From: CAYQJL01 sp964573295
GTDB lineage: Bacteria > Eisenbacteria > RBG-16-71-46 > CAIMUX01 > WJJG01
DNA: 64,000 nt
Direction of reading: 5' to 3'
Assembly (NCBI GenBank): GCA_964573295.1
Contig: CAZNJE010000001.1
Location: forward strand, 62,001 to 126,000
Part shown: positions 24,212 through 32,344 of the stretch, in pieces
How positions within the stretch are numbered: position 1 is the stretch's first letter
Layout: each line of letters begins with the position of its first letter
Notes under the pieces: model-generated
The model's input: only the letters and a program-made list of their open reading frames with translations
Told to the model about the DNA's origin: nothing
Databases searched by the model: none
Position numbers and translations under genes: made by a program

Positions 24212-25719
24212 TGGCGGGACGAGGCACCAGAGTGTGGGCCAACGTAGGTCTTGGTATCGGCATTGCCGTGCATCTGATCTTCGCCGTTTCGCTGCCGACG
24301 GGGATCCTGAACCCGCTCTTCGTGGAGGCGATCGAAGGCCACGGCCAGGCGTCGGACTTCTACGGCATCTACCAGGCCGGCGCCAATCTGCTGGGCGGCT
24401 ACAGCGTCTATGATCGCGCCGACTACCGCGCGGAGGCCCCGCAGGTCGTGCCGTTCTACTACTACTACCGCTATCTGCCACCCACTGCCTACGTTGCTGC
24501 TCTGGGGGCACTGTGCCTACCACCGAAGGCCGCCTACTGGGTCTGGGTCGGCATCGTGGAGCTTCTTTTGCTGGCAACGGTGGTATCGCTACTGCGCTGG
24601 AGGGTCTTCCCCAAGCACCGCCGCCTCCTGTTGGCCGGCCTGTGGCTGGGCTTCTTTCCCTACTATGTCGAGCAGATCATGGGCCAGTACTCCCTCCTGA
24701 TGGCGGCATTGCTATGGATGCTCTGGCGCTACGACGCGATCGAACCGGTGGACACGCACATCGATTCGGGCGATTTCCCCGACGCTGGCGATGAACGCGA
24801 TGCATGCGATCCCTGCGGCGCTGGCGATGCAGATGCGGATGACCAGCCGCATTCCCGGAACGCGCAGGCGGCCCGGTGGTCCGTCGCGTGGATCGTGCCC
24901 CTATCCCCGTTGCGCAAGCGCTGGCGCGACTACCGCTGGGATGCGGACCGGGTGGCTGACATCACCCGCCACGGCAAGCAGGCCTACACCGGCTGGCTCG
25001 CCTGGGTGGCCAGCGTGGTCATCAAGAGCTACACCGCGCTCCTGGCCTTGCCCTATCTGCGAGATGCCCGTCTGAAGCGAGTGCTCGCGGCCGCTGGGTG
25101 CTCGGTGGCGGTCAGCCTGCCGTACTTTCTGTGGCGGCCGGGCGATGTGGTCGAGTTCCTGCGGCTCAACTTCGCGCCGTTTCCACCCCGCGTGTACAAG
25201 GGCGCCATGGGTCTGCAGACCTGGCTGCAAGACCTGTCCGCACAGCATGCGGAGGTCTTCGGCACCGTGCTCCTGCGCTTGGGCGACCGCTTCCTCACGC
25301 CCGGCAATCTCCTGATGCTGGGGTCATCCGGCGCAGTCTTGTTGATTGCGGCGTGGGCCACGCTGCAGGCCTCGGGACACCGGCACCGCCGGGCCTTTGA
25401 TCTGGCGGTGTGGACCACGGCCTTCTTCCTGATCTTCAAGAGCGTGTGGGAATACCACTACGTGATGATGCTGCCGGCCATCTCGGCCGTCTACCTGGTC
25501 ACGGGGCGCCGATGGGCCTTCATGCTGGGCGTCCTCCTCGGCTTGCCCACACTATACGCTCTCACGCCCGTCTTGACCGGCGCCGAGGCCTCCACCGCCC
25601 TGGAGAGCTGGCCGGGGTGGTTCCGATCCTTGCACTTCAGCGTGAAGGCCGCGCCAACACTGCTCTTCTTCTTGGGCTGCGTCGTGGCGCTTCGCCGGGG
25701 TGCGTTCGCCGGCCGCTGA
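24211..25719 (+). CDS. GT87 (DUF2029) integral-membrane glycosyltransferase
   Basis: A 502-residue polytopic membrane protein with about 9-10 hydrophobic segments. The GT87/DUF2029 pattern is present: an early DFYGIYQAGANLL periplasmic loop with the acidic residue expected of GT-C enzymes, a YYYYRYLPP segment, then KSYTALLALPYL and the later FKSVWEYHY. GT-C enzymes use polyprenyl-phosphate sugars and act on the periplasmic face, as with mannosyltransferases of lipoglycan assembly; the acceptor here is unknown. A hydrophilic acidic insert around residues 175-225 (rich in D, A and G) is unusual. It starts one base inside the stop of the upstream methyltransferase gene. The pairing with an RNA enzyme is probably positional, not functional. 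Confidence 0.8.
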   Translation: MAGRGTRVWANVGLGIGIAVHLIFAVSLPTGILNPLFVEAIEGHGQASDFYGIYQAGANLLGGYSVYDRADYRAEAPQVVPFYYYYRYLPPTAYVAALGALCLPPKAAYWVWVGIVELLLLATVVSLLRWRVFPKHRRLLLAGLWLGFFPYYVEQIMGQYSLLMAALLWMLWRYDAIEPVDTHIDSGDFPDAGDERDACDPCGAGDADADDQPHSRNAQAARWSVAWIVPLSPLRKRWRDYRWDADRVADITRHGKQAYTGWLAWVASVVIKSYTALLALPYLRDARLKRVLAAAGCSVAVSLPYFLWRPGDVVEFLRLNFAPFPPRVYKGAMGLQTWLQDLSAQHAEVFGTVLLRLGDRFLTPGNLLMLGSSGAVLLIAAWATLQASGHRHRRAFDLAVWTTAFFLIFKSVWEYHYVMMLPAISAVYLVTGRRWAFMLGVLLGLPTLYALTPVLTGAEASTALESWPGWFRSLHFSVKAAPTLLFFLGCVVALRRGAFAGR

Positions 25720-25753
25720 ACCGACGCAGGAAGACCCGGGAGCTTCCCGGCTC

Positions 25754-25852
25754 GGGAGCATCTCGCCTGCGACCATCTCGCCCGCAATCAAGCCGCCCGC
25801 GACCATCTCGCCCGCAATCAAGCCTGCCGCAACCATTTCGTCCGCGACCTCG
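25754..25852. repeat. 15-bp tandem repeat, about 6 copies, between convergent genes
   Basis: Units at 25754, 25769, 25784, 25799, 25814, 25829 and a partial at 25844, alternating GCGACCATCTCGCCC and GCAATCAAGCCGCCC, so a 30-bp dimer is visible. It fills the 152-bp gap between the convergent ends of the GT87 gene and the desulfurase gene. Confidence 0.88.
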
Positions 25853-25871
25853 AACCTCAACCCGCCAGCTT

Positions 25872-27314
25872 CTAGCCGGGAAAATCCGGGCAGTTGCCGA
25901 ATCCGAAGGCGAAACCCTTGGGGCCGTACTCACCAGAGACGATGTTCTGTGCGTACTCCCCCTTCCATGTACCGTCGGCGATGACCTCCAGCGCCAGCAA
26001 GAAACGATCGACATCCTCGGCGGTGTTGTGTAGGCCGATGCTCACGCGTACACCGCCCGGCACGTCCGAGCGATCCCCCAGACGTATCCGTTGCTCGAAT
26101 TCTCGCTCCTGATCCGGGGAGACCTCCAAGAAGCTCTTGATGAGGGGATGGGCACAGAAGCAGCCTGATCGAACCGAGATACCGTACTCGCAGGCCAGGA
26201 TGGCCGCGACCAGGTTGTGGTGTAGTCCTTCGACGGCGAAGGTCACGACACCCAAGCGATCCTCGAGCGCATCCGGATTCGAAAGCCCCATGATCCACAC
26301 CTTCGCCAACCGGCGCATTCCGCTCAGCAACCGGCGAGTCAGGGCGGCCTCGTGCGCTGCCACCTCGTCCATGCCAATGCGCTCGTAGAGCCGGATGGCG
26401 GCCGCGAGGGCAAAGAGGCCGAGGATGTTCGGCGTGCCGGCTTCCTGGCGGTCGGGGGGATCGGCCCAGATGACGTGGTCCAGACTGACCGAGTAGACCG
26501 TACCCCCGCCCATCAGGTACGGTGCGGCCTCGGCGAAATGATCCCGGCGACCAACGATCGCACCCTCTCCGTATGGCGAGTTCATCTTGTGCGCGCTCAG
26601 GACAACGAAGTCGAGGTGCCCAGGATCTTCGTGCGGGCGCATCCGAATCTTGCGATGCGGCGCGAGCTGCGCCGCGTCGACCACCATCATTGCGCCGTGC
26701 TCGTGAGCCATGGCCGCGATCCGGTGGATCGGGAGCACCTCGCCGGTCACATTCGAGGCACCGGTCACCGCCACTACCTTGAGGCGTTCGGCGTTATCAG
26801 CCAGGACCTGGGCGAACTGGTCCAGATCCAGCAGTCCGTCCTCGCGACGGCCCACGTACTTCACCGTTGCCTCGCCGCGCCAGGGCAGATCGTTCGAATG
26901 GTGTTCGAGGATCGTGGTGACCACCACGTCCTCTCGCGTGAACTCGAAGGTCTTCGCCAGCATGTTCAGACCTTCGGTGGTGTTGCGCACCGGAATCACG
27001 ATGTCACGTTCAGAATCTCCGCCGACGAAATCGCGCACGATCGCACGGGCTTCCTCATAGCGCCTCGTACAGAACGCAGCATCGAACCCGCTTCCGCGGT
27101 GGATGTTCGAGTAGTAGCCCTCCATGTCCCGCAAGAAGGTGCTGACCGCGCGGAAGGGCTTGGTGCTGGCGGCGTTGTCGAGAAAAACCTGCCTGATCAT
27201 CGCACCACCGAGAATCGGCACACGGTGGTCGGCCCCGAGGACATCGGGCACGAAGAAGGAGTCCCCGGACGGCTCGGCCGACGGCTCGAACGCCTTATCG
27301 CGATTGATCTCCAT
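25872..27314 (-). CDS. Class V aminotransferase, cysteine desulfurase-like
   Basis: A 480-residue PLP enzyme of the SufS/CsdA-like branch. FLDNAASTKPF opens the fold, the PLP lysine is in LSAHKMNSPYGEG (near residue 244), and the sulfur-accepting cysteine lies in RSGCFCAHP (near residue 385). The reaction would be removal of sulfur from cysteine as an enzyme persulfide for Fe-S clusters or thiolation, but members of this branch can also act on other substrates. The ~40 residues before the first conserved strand are extra. AAGGAG lies 9 bases upstream of ATG 27314. No suf or isc scaffold gene is adjacent; an HscB/HscA-like pair sits 3 kb away on the same strand, which makes Fe-S assembly plausible but unproven. 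Confidence 0.85.
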   Translation of the reverse strand: MEINRDKAFEPSAEPSGDSFFVPDVLGADHRVPILGGAMIRQVFLDNAASTKPFRAVSTFLRDMEGYYSNIHRGSGFDAAFCTRRYEEARAIVRDFVGGDSERDIVIPVRNTTEGLNMLAKTFEFTREDVVVTTILEHHSNDLPWRGEATVKYVGRREDGLLDLDQFAQVLADNAERLKVVAVTGASNVTGEVLPIHRIAAMAHEHGAMMVVDAAQLAPHRKIRMRPHEDPGHLDFVVLSAHKMNSPYGEGAIVGRRDHFAEAAPYLMGGGTVYSVSLDHVIWADPPDRQEAGTPNILGLFALAAAIRLYERIGMDEVAAHEAALTRRLLSGMRRLAKVWIMGLSNPDALEDRLGVVTFAVEGLHHNLVAAILACEYGISVRSGCFCAHPLIKSFLEVSPDQEREFEQRIRLGDRSDVPGGVRVSIGLHNTAEDVDRFLLALEVIADGTWKGEYAQNIVSGEYGPKGFAFGFGNCPDFPG

Positions 27315-27436
27315 TGCGCGCGTCTCCTTCCGGCTTCGGTCGGTTGCCGCCTAGATTCCTGGGCGGAGGGCCGGGATCCGCGTCCCGGGGCTTCACCTCA
27401 GCGCTTCCGCGGCTCTTCACAGATCCAGCCTCTCGA

Positions 27437-27491
27437 ATCCGCTGGCGAGCCGCTGGCAATCCGCTGGCAGGCCGCTGGCGAGCCGCTGGCG
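27437..27491. repeat. 11-bp tandem repeat, 5 copies
   Basis: Units ATCCGCTGGCG, AGCCGCTGGCA, ATCCGCTGGCA, GGCCGCTGGCG and AGCCGCTGGCG, contiguous from 27437. The unit is close to one turn of DNA and lies about 125 bp upstream of the desulfurase start codon. Confidence 0.9.
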
Positions 27492-27603
27492 ATCTCGATT
27501 TGAAGCACGGAGTATAACAAAATGCTTCGTCTTGGACAGCCTCCGTGGAAACCCGGCGTTCATCCTCCGCGACCGAGCGACCAACCGCCCGAACACAATC
27601 CAC

Positions 27604-27719
27604 CCGGCCGTGCCAGAGCGTATCCGCCGCACCCCAGGCTACCCGGCCGTGCCAGAGCGCATCCGCCGCAGCCAAGCCCGCTGGCGGAGCCGGACTTCAC
27701 CCGTCGCACCCAAGCCCGC
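27604..27719. repeat. 39-bp tandem repeat, 3 copies
   Basis: Units at 27604 and 27643 are nearly identical 39-mers opening CCGGCCGTGCCAGAGCG; a third, more diverged 38-bp copy follows from 27682. They lie in the non-coding stretch upstream of the GAPDH gene. Confidence 0.85.
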
Positions 27720-28072
27720 CGGCCATGCGGGGCCCCGCCGGCGGTGCCTGGGCTCGCCGGCGGCGCCCGGGGCTTCCCGCGCTGTCCGGGAGCACTCGCT
27801 CCGTCCAGGACCGTTCGCGCCACCGAGTGGAGCATCGAGACGCCCATGAGCCCCGCCTGCGGAACCCGGCGGCCGGAGGCGAGGTTGGTTGACTTGAACC
27901 CCCAAGGGGATCTAGGCTTCGGAGTGTTTGGTGGGAGCCTGTCGCCGCCATCGAACTGGCCCAAGCTCTTGCGGTCGTGGGACGCGGCGGCTCGCATGTG
28001 GACGAAATGAGGCCGGCTCCACGGGCGGGCACGTGGGACGTCCCCATGAGAAGGAAGGAGAACCGAACTGCC

Positions 28073-29143
28073 ATGTCGAAGTCAGGGAAGCACGTACATG
28101 TTGTGGGAACGGGCACGATCGGCGAGCCGCTCATCGGCCTGCTTCTGGACTTTCGCAAGAGTTTGGGCGTGGGGAAGGTCAGCTTCAACAAGAAGCAAGC
28201 CTTGACCTATGATCGTCCGAAGGTGAAGAACCTGATCAAACGAGGCGCCGATCTGGTGGCTGATCAGGACATGATCGCCGACTTTGAGAAGCTCGGAATG
28301 AAGATCAGCCACGAGTACGAGGAAGCCATCGACATGGCCGATGTGGTGATCGACTGCACTCCGGCCGGCAACAAGAACAAGGAAGCGCATTACAACGCTG
28401 TCGCCGACAACACCGCCGGCTTCATTGCGCAGGGCAGCGAGTTCGGCTTCGGCAAGATGTACGCCCGGGGCATCAACGACGAGGCTCTCGAGCACGGCAA
28501 GGACAAGTTCATCCAGGTCGTCTCCTGCAACACGCACAACCTGGCCGTCATGATCGACACCCTGGCGCTCCAGGAACAGGATCCCAGCAACCTGGCGGAA
28601 GGCCGGTTCGTCTTGATCCGCCGAGCCAACGACATCAGCCAGGACAGCAAGTTCGTCCCCGCTCCGCAGGCCGGCACACACAGCGACGAAAAGTTCGGTA
28701 CCCACCACGCGCGTGACGCCTATCACCTCTTCCAGACCCTGGGCTATGAGCTGCCGCTCTACAGCTCCGCCATGAAGGTGAACACGCAGTACATGCACTC
28801 GATGTGGTTCAGCATGAAGCTGCGCGAGCGCATCACCCTTCCTCAGGTGATCTCGCGACTGCGCGAGAATCAGCGGGTGGCCCTGACCGAAAAGCTCTCG
28901 GCCAACGCGATCTTCTCCTTTGGCCGCGACCAAGGCCACTTTGGCCGCCTGCTCAGCCAGACGGTCGTGGCGGTTCCCACCCTGCATGTGCGCGATGAGC
29001 ACGAGATCGTTGGCTTCACCTTCACGCCGCAGGACGGCAATTCGCTGCTCTCCTCGATCGCGATCACGGCCTGGTTCCTCTATCCGGACGACTACGTCGA
29101 GCGTCTGCAGCCGCTTCGGGAGTATTTCTTCGAGGAGATCTAG
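28073..29143 (+). CDS. Archaeal-type (class II) glyceraldehyde-3-phosphate dehydrogenase-like protein
   Basis: A 356-residue protein from ATG 28073, preceded by AAGGAAGGAG. The Rossmann N-terminus HVVGTGTIGEPLIG, the catalytic cysteine in VVSCNTHNL (near residue 155), the paired histidines in GTHHARD (near 210) and the late FSFGRDQGHFGR segment align with archaeal GAPDH (V-G-x-N-G-Y-G-T-I-G, S-C-N-T-T-G-L, S-H-H-G-P-D, E-Y-G-R-D-x-G-R). They do not align with the bacterial class I enzyme (S-C-T-T-N). The likely reaction is oxidation of glyceraldehyde-3-phosphate to 1,3-bisphosphoglycerate with NAD(P). The second threonine of the active-site motif is replaced by His-Asn, so the substrate may differ. 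It is a single gene, flanked upstream by repeats and downstream by a large hairpin. Confidence 0.72.
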   Translation: MSKSGKHVHVVGTGTIGEPLIGLLLDFRKSLGVGKVSFNKKQALTYDRPKVKNLIKRGADLVADQDMIADFEKLGMKISHEYEEAIDMADVVIDCTPAGNKNKEAHYNAVADNTAGFIAQGSEFGFGKMYARGINDEALEHGKDKFIQVVSCNTHNLAVMIDTLALQEQDPSNLAEGRFVLIRRANDISQDSKFVPAPQAGTHSDEKFGTHHARDAYHLFQTLGYELPLYSSAMKVNTQYMHSMWFSMKLRERITLPQVISRLRENQRVALTEKLSANAIFSFGRDQGHFGRLLSQTVVAVPTLHVRDEHEIVGFTFTPQDGNSLLSSIAITAWFLYPDDYVERLQPLREYFFEEI

Positions 29144-29276
29144 CTCTGCGGCGAATTGAGTTCGGACAACTCGAGCTTAGGCGGATCGAGCAAGGACAGA
29201 TCGCGGGCGTCTCGCAGGGCGTCAACCAGAAGGCCGGAACCGGCCGGGGAAGTCGACGAGGTCATGCGATTTCTCC

Positions 29277-29328
29277 GGCCGATTCGCATTTTCCGGACAG
29301 CCCTGCCCGGAATCGAATCGCCCCGGCC
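29277..29328. terminator. Large imperfect hairpin between convergent genes
   Basis: An outer 7-bp arm CGATTCG (29280-29286) pairs with CGAATCG (29314-29320), and an inner 10-bp arm TTCCGGACAG (29291-29300) pairs with CTGCCCGGAA (29303-29312) with one mismatch. GGCC blocks flank both sides. It lies between the convergent ends of the GAPDH-like and NrnA-like genes. No T-tract follows, so bidirectional termination is an inference. Confidence 0.5.
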
Positions 29329-29367
29329 AACGCACGAGGATGCCCATCCACGTGTGGGACCTTCGGC

Positions 29368-30387
29368 CTAAGCCCCGTCCGAGACGGCGCCCACCGACCC
29401 GTCGCGCTTGACCAGCGTGAGCACCGTTCCCATCGCTTCCTTCAGACTGCCGCCGAGGGTTACCCCCGCCGCCGTCTTGCGGCCTCCTCCCCCCAGTGCC
29501 TCGGCGAAGGTGCTCACATCGGGCACCCCCTTTGACCGGAAGGTCACCTTGACACCCTGCTGTTGTAGCTCTCGAAACAGGATGCCGAGCTCGACCCCGC
29601 GGATCGTCATCAACTGATCGACGACGCCGTCGGCGTCAACGGCGCTGGTGCCGGTGTGTTCGAACATATCGGCGGTGATGTAGGTCCACGCGATCTGGCC
29701 GCCGTGATCACTCCGCACGCGGCTCAAGGCCGCGGTCAGCAGCTCCACGCGCGCGAACGACTCGTTCTCGAACAGCCGGGCGGCCGTCTCGGTGTGACTG
29801 GCGCCATGGCGGATCAGCTCGGAGGCGATCAGCAGGGTGTCATCGCGTGTGTTGCGAAAGCGGAATCCCCCAGTGTCAAAGAGGATCGAGGCATAGAGAG
29901 CAGCCGCCATGGGCTGGTCGATGTCGGCGCCGGTTGCCAGGAAATAGCGATAGAGAACCTCCCCGGTCGCGCTGGCGTCTACGTCGATGAGGGCGGCGTC
30001 GGCAATCTGGCGCGTGTGCTGGTGGTGGTCGAACAGCAGCTTGGGTGCGCGCGAGCGCGACAGCACGGCGCCCAGGTCCCCCATGTAGTCCCAGTCGTTG
30101 ACGTCGAGGATGATCACCAGGTCGTGCTCGGGCACCTGGTCTCTTCCGTGGCGCCAGCGATCAGGCGCCACGCCGGACAGGTCGACGAGGAAGCGGTAGA
30201 TATCCGGGATCGGGGTGGGATTGCAGACCTGGACGGACCACCCGCGATGGGCCAGGTGGCGGGCGATGGCCGACTCCGACCCGACTGAATCGGCTTCCGG
30301 AAAGACGTGAGAGCAGAGCAGAATCCTCTGCGCCGATTCGAGCAGCGCACGTGCCTGCTCACAGAAAGCAATGAGGGGCGTGGTCAT
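29368..30387 (-). CDS. NrnA-like DHH/DHHA1 phosphoesterase
   Basis: A 339-residue protein with the length and layout of NrnA, which cleaves nanoRNA, pAp or linear dinucleotides. DHH part: LLCSHVFPEADSVGS (motif I), VIILDVND (II), LLFDHHQHT (III, the DHH) and SILFDTGGFRFRNT (IV). DHHA1 part: the glycine-rich ALGGGGRKTAAG near the C-terminus. Two positions depart from the usual family motif: motif I has P-E-A-D where P-D-G-D is normal, and the G-G-G-H-x-x-A-A-G histidine that binds substrate is Arg/Lys. The fold is clear, but activity could be altered. It is transcribed toward the GAPDH gene and lies downstream of the Hsp70-like gene by 69 bases. Confidence 0.85.
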   Translation of the reverse strand: MTTPLIAFCEQARALLESAQRILLCSHVFPEADSVGSESAIARHLAHRGWSVQVCNPTPIPDIYRFLVDLSGVAPDRWRHGRDQVPEHDLVIILDVNDWDYMGDLGAVLSRSRAPKLLFDHHQHTRQIADAALIDVDASATGEVLYRYFLATGADIDQPMAAALYASILFDTGGFRFRNTRDDTLLIASELIRHGASHTETAARLFENESFARVELLTAALSRVRSDHGGQIAWTYITADMFEHTGTSAVDADGVVDQLMTIRGVELGILFRELQQQGVKVTFRSKGVPDVSTFAEALGGGGRKTAAGVTLGGSLKEAMGTVLTLVKRDGSVGAVSDGA

Positions 30388-30456
30388 GAAGCCATTCCGC
30401 CGCCGGGGCCGCAGGAGCTTGGTGGATTGTCGTCCACCTCGGCCCCGCGAACGCCT

Positions 30457-32280
30457 CTAGTGCATCAACGCCTGCAAGCTGGCGTCCACATCCCGCTGCA
30501 TGAGGGGCCGGACGATCTCCTGCATCTCCTGTAGGCACAACCGCATTTCGACCAGGTCGGCCCCGGCCTCCAGAACCTCGGCCAACTCGCGCGCTTTCTT
30601 ATCGGTCAGTTGCTTCTCGTCCCGTGTCATGAGCGAGGCGCGCCGCCGGCTCAGCTCCTTGAGGGACTCGAGCCAGAAGCGTCCGCGCAGGCGCAGCTCC
30701 TCGCGGATCGAGCTCTCGGCCGCCTCCGTCGGCGGCGGCTCGGGAAGATCGTCCACCGCCGACTCGTAGGCGGTAGACGTCAGACCACGCTTGGGACGGA
30801 TGACCGACTGCAGTTTCTTCGACTTCGTCATCTCGGTGGCCTCTACCGACAACAGCCCATTCTCGTCGAGCTTGTAGGCCACTTCGATGACGGCCTGGCC
30901 GGCGTCCATCGGCGGGATCTTGTTGATGTCGATCAGGGCGATCTCCTCCCAGTCCACCGCCTGGCGGGCGTAGAGCGGCACGCCCACTTGAGTCTGACGG
31001 TCCAGCACCGTGCCGAAGACCTCGCGCACGCTCGCCGGCAGCACCACCCCGCGGGAGAGAATCGGGCTGACCGTTTCGTCGCCCCCCCGTAGGCCCTGGC
31101 CGTAGGCCATCGCGTCCAGAACCAGCGGTGAGGACACCTCACGGTCCAGCAGCCGGGCACGTGCCAGGGCGCCGGCCACCACGGACTGCTCGGGATCGAG
31201 TCCATCGACCGGCTTGCGGTCGAACAGGCCCGCCAACCCCGAGCGTACGTTCTCGATCATGCTCATCCCACCGGTCAGGATCAGCGTGTCCAGATCCAGC
31301 CGGCCCAGATTGGCCAGGGCGAGCAGCTGCTCGCCCATCTTCATGGCTCGCGCCTGCAGCGGCTCGACGTGGCGGGCAAGATCCTCGGCTGAAAGGCTCA
31401 GCTTGGCAGTCTGCCCATCGCCAACCGGGAGCTGCATCTCGGCCTTGCCGCGCTCGCGGATTTCGCGCTTCGCATCTTGCGTCCACGTCAAGATCCTGCG
31501 CGCCACGTGGACCTGATGCTTCAGCTTGGGATACTTCTCCATCGTCTTCTGCAGAAGCTCGCCGGCCAGCGCCAAATCGCATCGCTCGCCACCGAGCTCA
31601 TCGGTGCCCAACGCGGTGCGAATCCGCACCAGCCGCTCACCGACCTCGACAATGGCCATGCTGAGGTAGCGAGCACCCCAGCAGCACACGACCGCCCGTC
31701 CGCGCCCCCCTTGTGCCGCCCAGGCCAACGCCGCCGCGGTAGTGTCCTCGATGAAGCGGACGCGCTGGAGCCCCGCCAATCGCGCCGCCAGATTGAGCGC
31801 CTGTCGATCGAAGGATGTGAACGACAGCGGGACCGTCACGACGGCCGAGTGCACCGGCCGCTCGAGCTGAATCTCCGCGGTTCGCCGCAGGTAACTGAGG
31901 TAGAGCGCCACCAGCTCGATCACGGTGCGATCGCGCCCGCCGATCTTGAGCCGCAATACCGGCCCTGCGGGCTCGATCCGCTCCTGAGGAAAGAACACGC
32001 CCCGGGCCTCGAGTTCGGCCGCTGAGGTCGTCAACAGCCCCTTCAGTCCAAGAACCGTCTCCGTTGGAAACAGCACCTGCCGGTCACGGGCAGGCGTGCC
32101 CGCCAGGAGGCCACCATCTTCCGACAACGCCAGCACAGTTGGGATGTGAACATCCCCGGTCAGCGTCTTGACGTGGTGGACTGCGTCTCCGCGGGCGTAG
32201 GCGATCCGGCTGGCACTGGCACCCAGGTCCAGCGCGATGAATCCGTCCGCCGATGTGGCTGGGCTCACTTGAGTCGGCAA
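30457..32280 (-). CDS. Divergent Hsp70-family chaperone, HscA/DnaK-like
   Basis: 607 residues with an Hsp70 ATPase domain (~1-375), substrate-binding domain and helical lid. Recognisable parts are IALDLGASASRIA (phosphate 1 loop, normally D-L-G-T-T-N-S), AVVTVPLSF, IEDTTAAALAWA (connect 1) and LILTGGMSM (adenosine loop). The phosphate 2 loop, normally D-L-G-G-G-T, is replaced by WGARYLSM, so nucleotide hydrolysis may be weak or lost. The start appears to be TTG 32280, with GGAGG about 13 bases upstream. It sits 64 bases downstream of an HscB-like J-protein gene, its probable co-chaperone. HscA normally releases Fe-S clusters from IscU, but no IscU gene is visible here. Confidence 0.82.
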   Translation of the reverse strand: MPTQVSPATSADGFIALDLGASASRIAYARGDAVHHVKTLTGDVHIPTVLALSEDGGLLAGTPARDRQVLFPTETVLGLKGLLTTSAAELEARGVFFPQERIEPAGPVLRLKIGGRDRTVIELVALYLSYLRRTAEIQLERPVHSAVVTVPLSFTSFDRQALNLAARLAGLQRVRFIEDTTAAALAWAAQGGRGRAVVCCWGARYLSMAIVEVGERLVRIRTALGTDELGGERCDLALAGELLQKTMEKYPKLKHQVHVARRILTWTQDAKREIRERGKAEMQLPVGDGQTAKLSLSAEDLARHVEPLQARAMKMGEQLLALANLGRLDLDTLILTGGMSMIENVRSGLAGLFDRKPVDGLDPEQSVVAGALARARLLDREVSSPLVLDAMAYGQGLRGGDETVSPILSRGVVLPASVREVFGTVLDRQTQVGVPLYARQAVDWEEIALIDINKIPPMDAGQAVIEVAYKLDENGLLSVEATEMTKSKKLQSVIRPKRGLTSTAYESAVDDLPEPPPTEAAESSIREELRLRGRFWLESLKELSRRRASLMTRDEKQLTDKKARELAEVLEAGADLVEMRLCLQEMQEIVRPLMQRDVDASLQALMH

Positions 32281-32344
32281 TCCTCTCTCCTCCTTGCCTG
32301 CGTGTGGCCGGCCCGCCTTTTCGCCAGGTCAGCCAACCGTGGAA

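Larger units (their letters stand above)
27315..28072. other. Long divergent intergenic region with two repeat arrays
   Basis: 758 bases without a gene I can support. Open frames exist on both strands but none has a ribosome-binding site, a recognisable motif or a signal peptide. It contains an 11-bp array (27437-27491), a 39-bp array (27604-27719), and GC-rich sequence up to the GAPDH ribosome-binding site. Promoters for the desulfurase and GAPDH genes must lie here. Confidence 0.55.

Noticed and set aside
26352..27503. A 383-codon plus-strand gene opposite the desulfurase
   Set aside because: Antisense to an enzyme with intact PLP and cysteine motifs, and it extends into a repeat array.
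27522..28010. A 162-codon plus-strand gene between the desulfurase and GAPDH genes
   Set aside because: It is a translation of the 39-bp repeat and GC-rich sequence, without a ribosome-binding site, signal peptide or recognisable motif.
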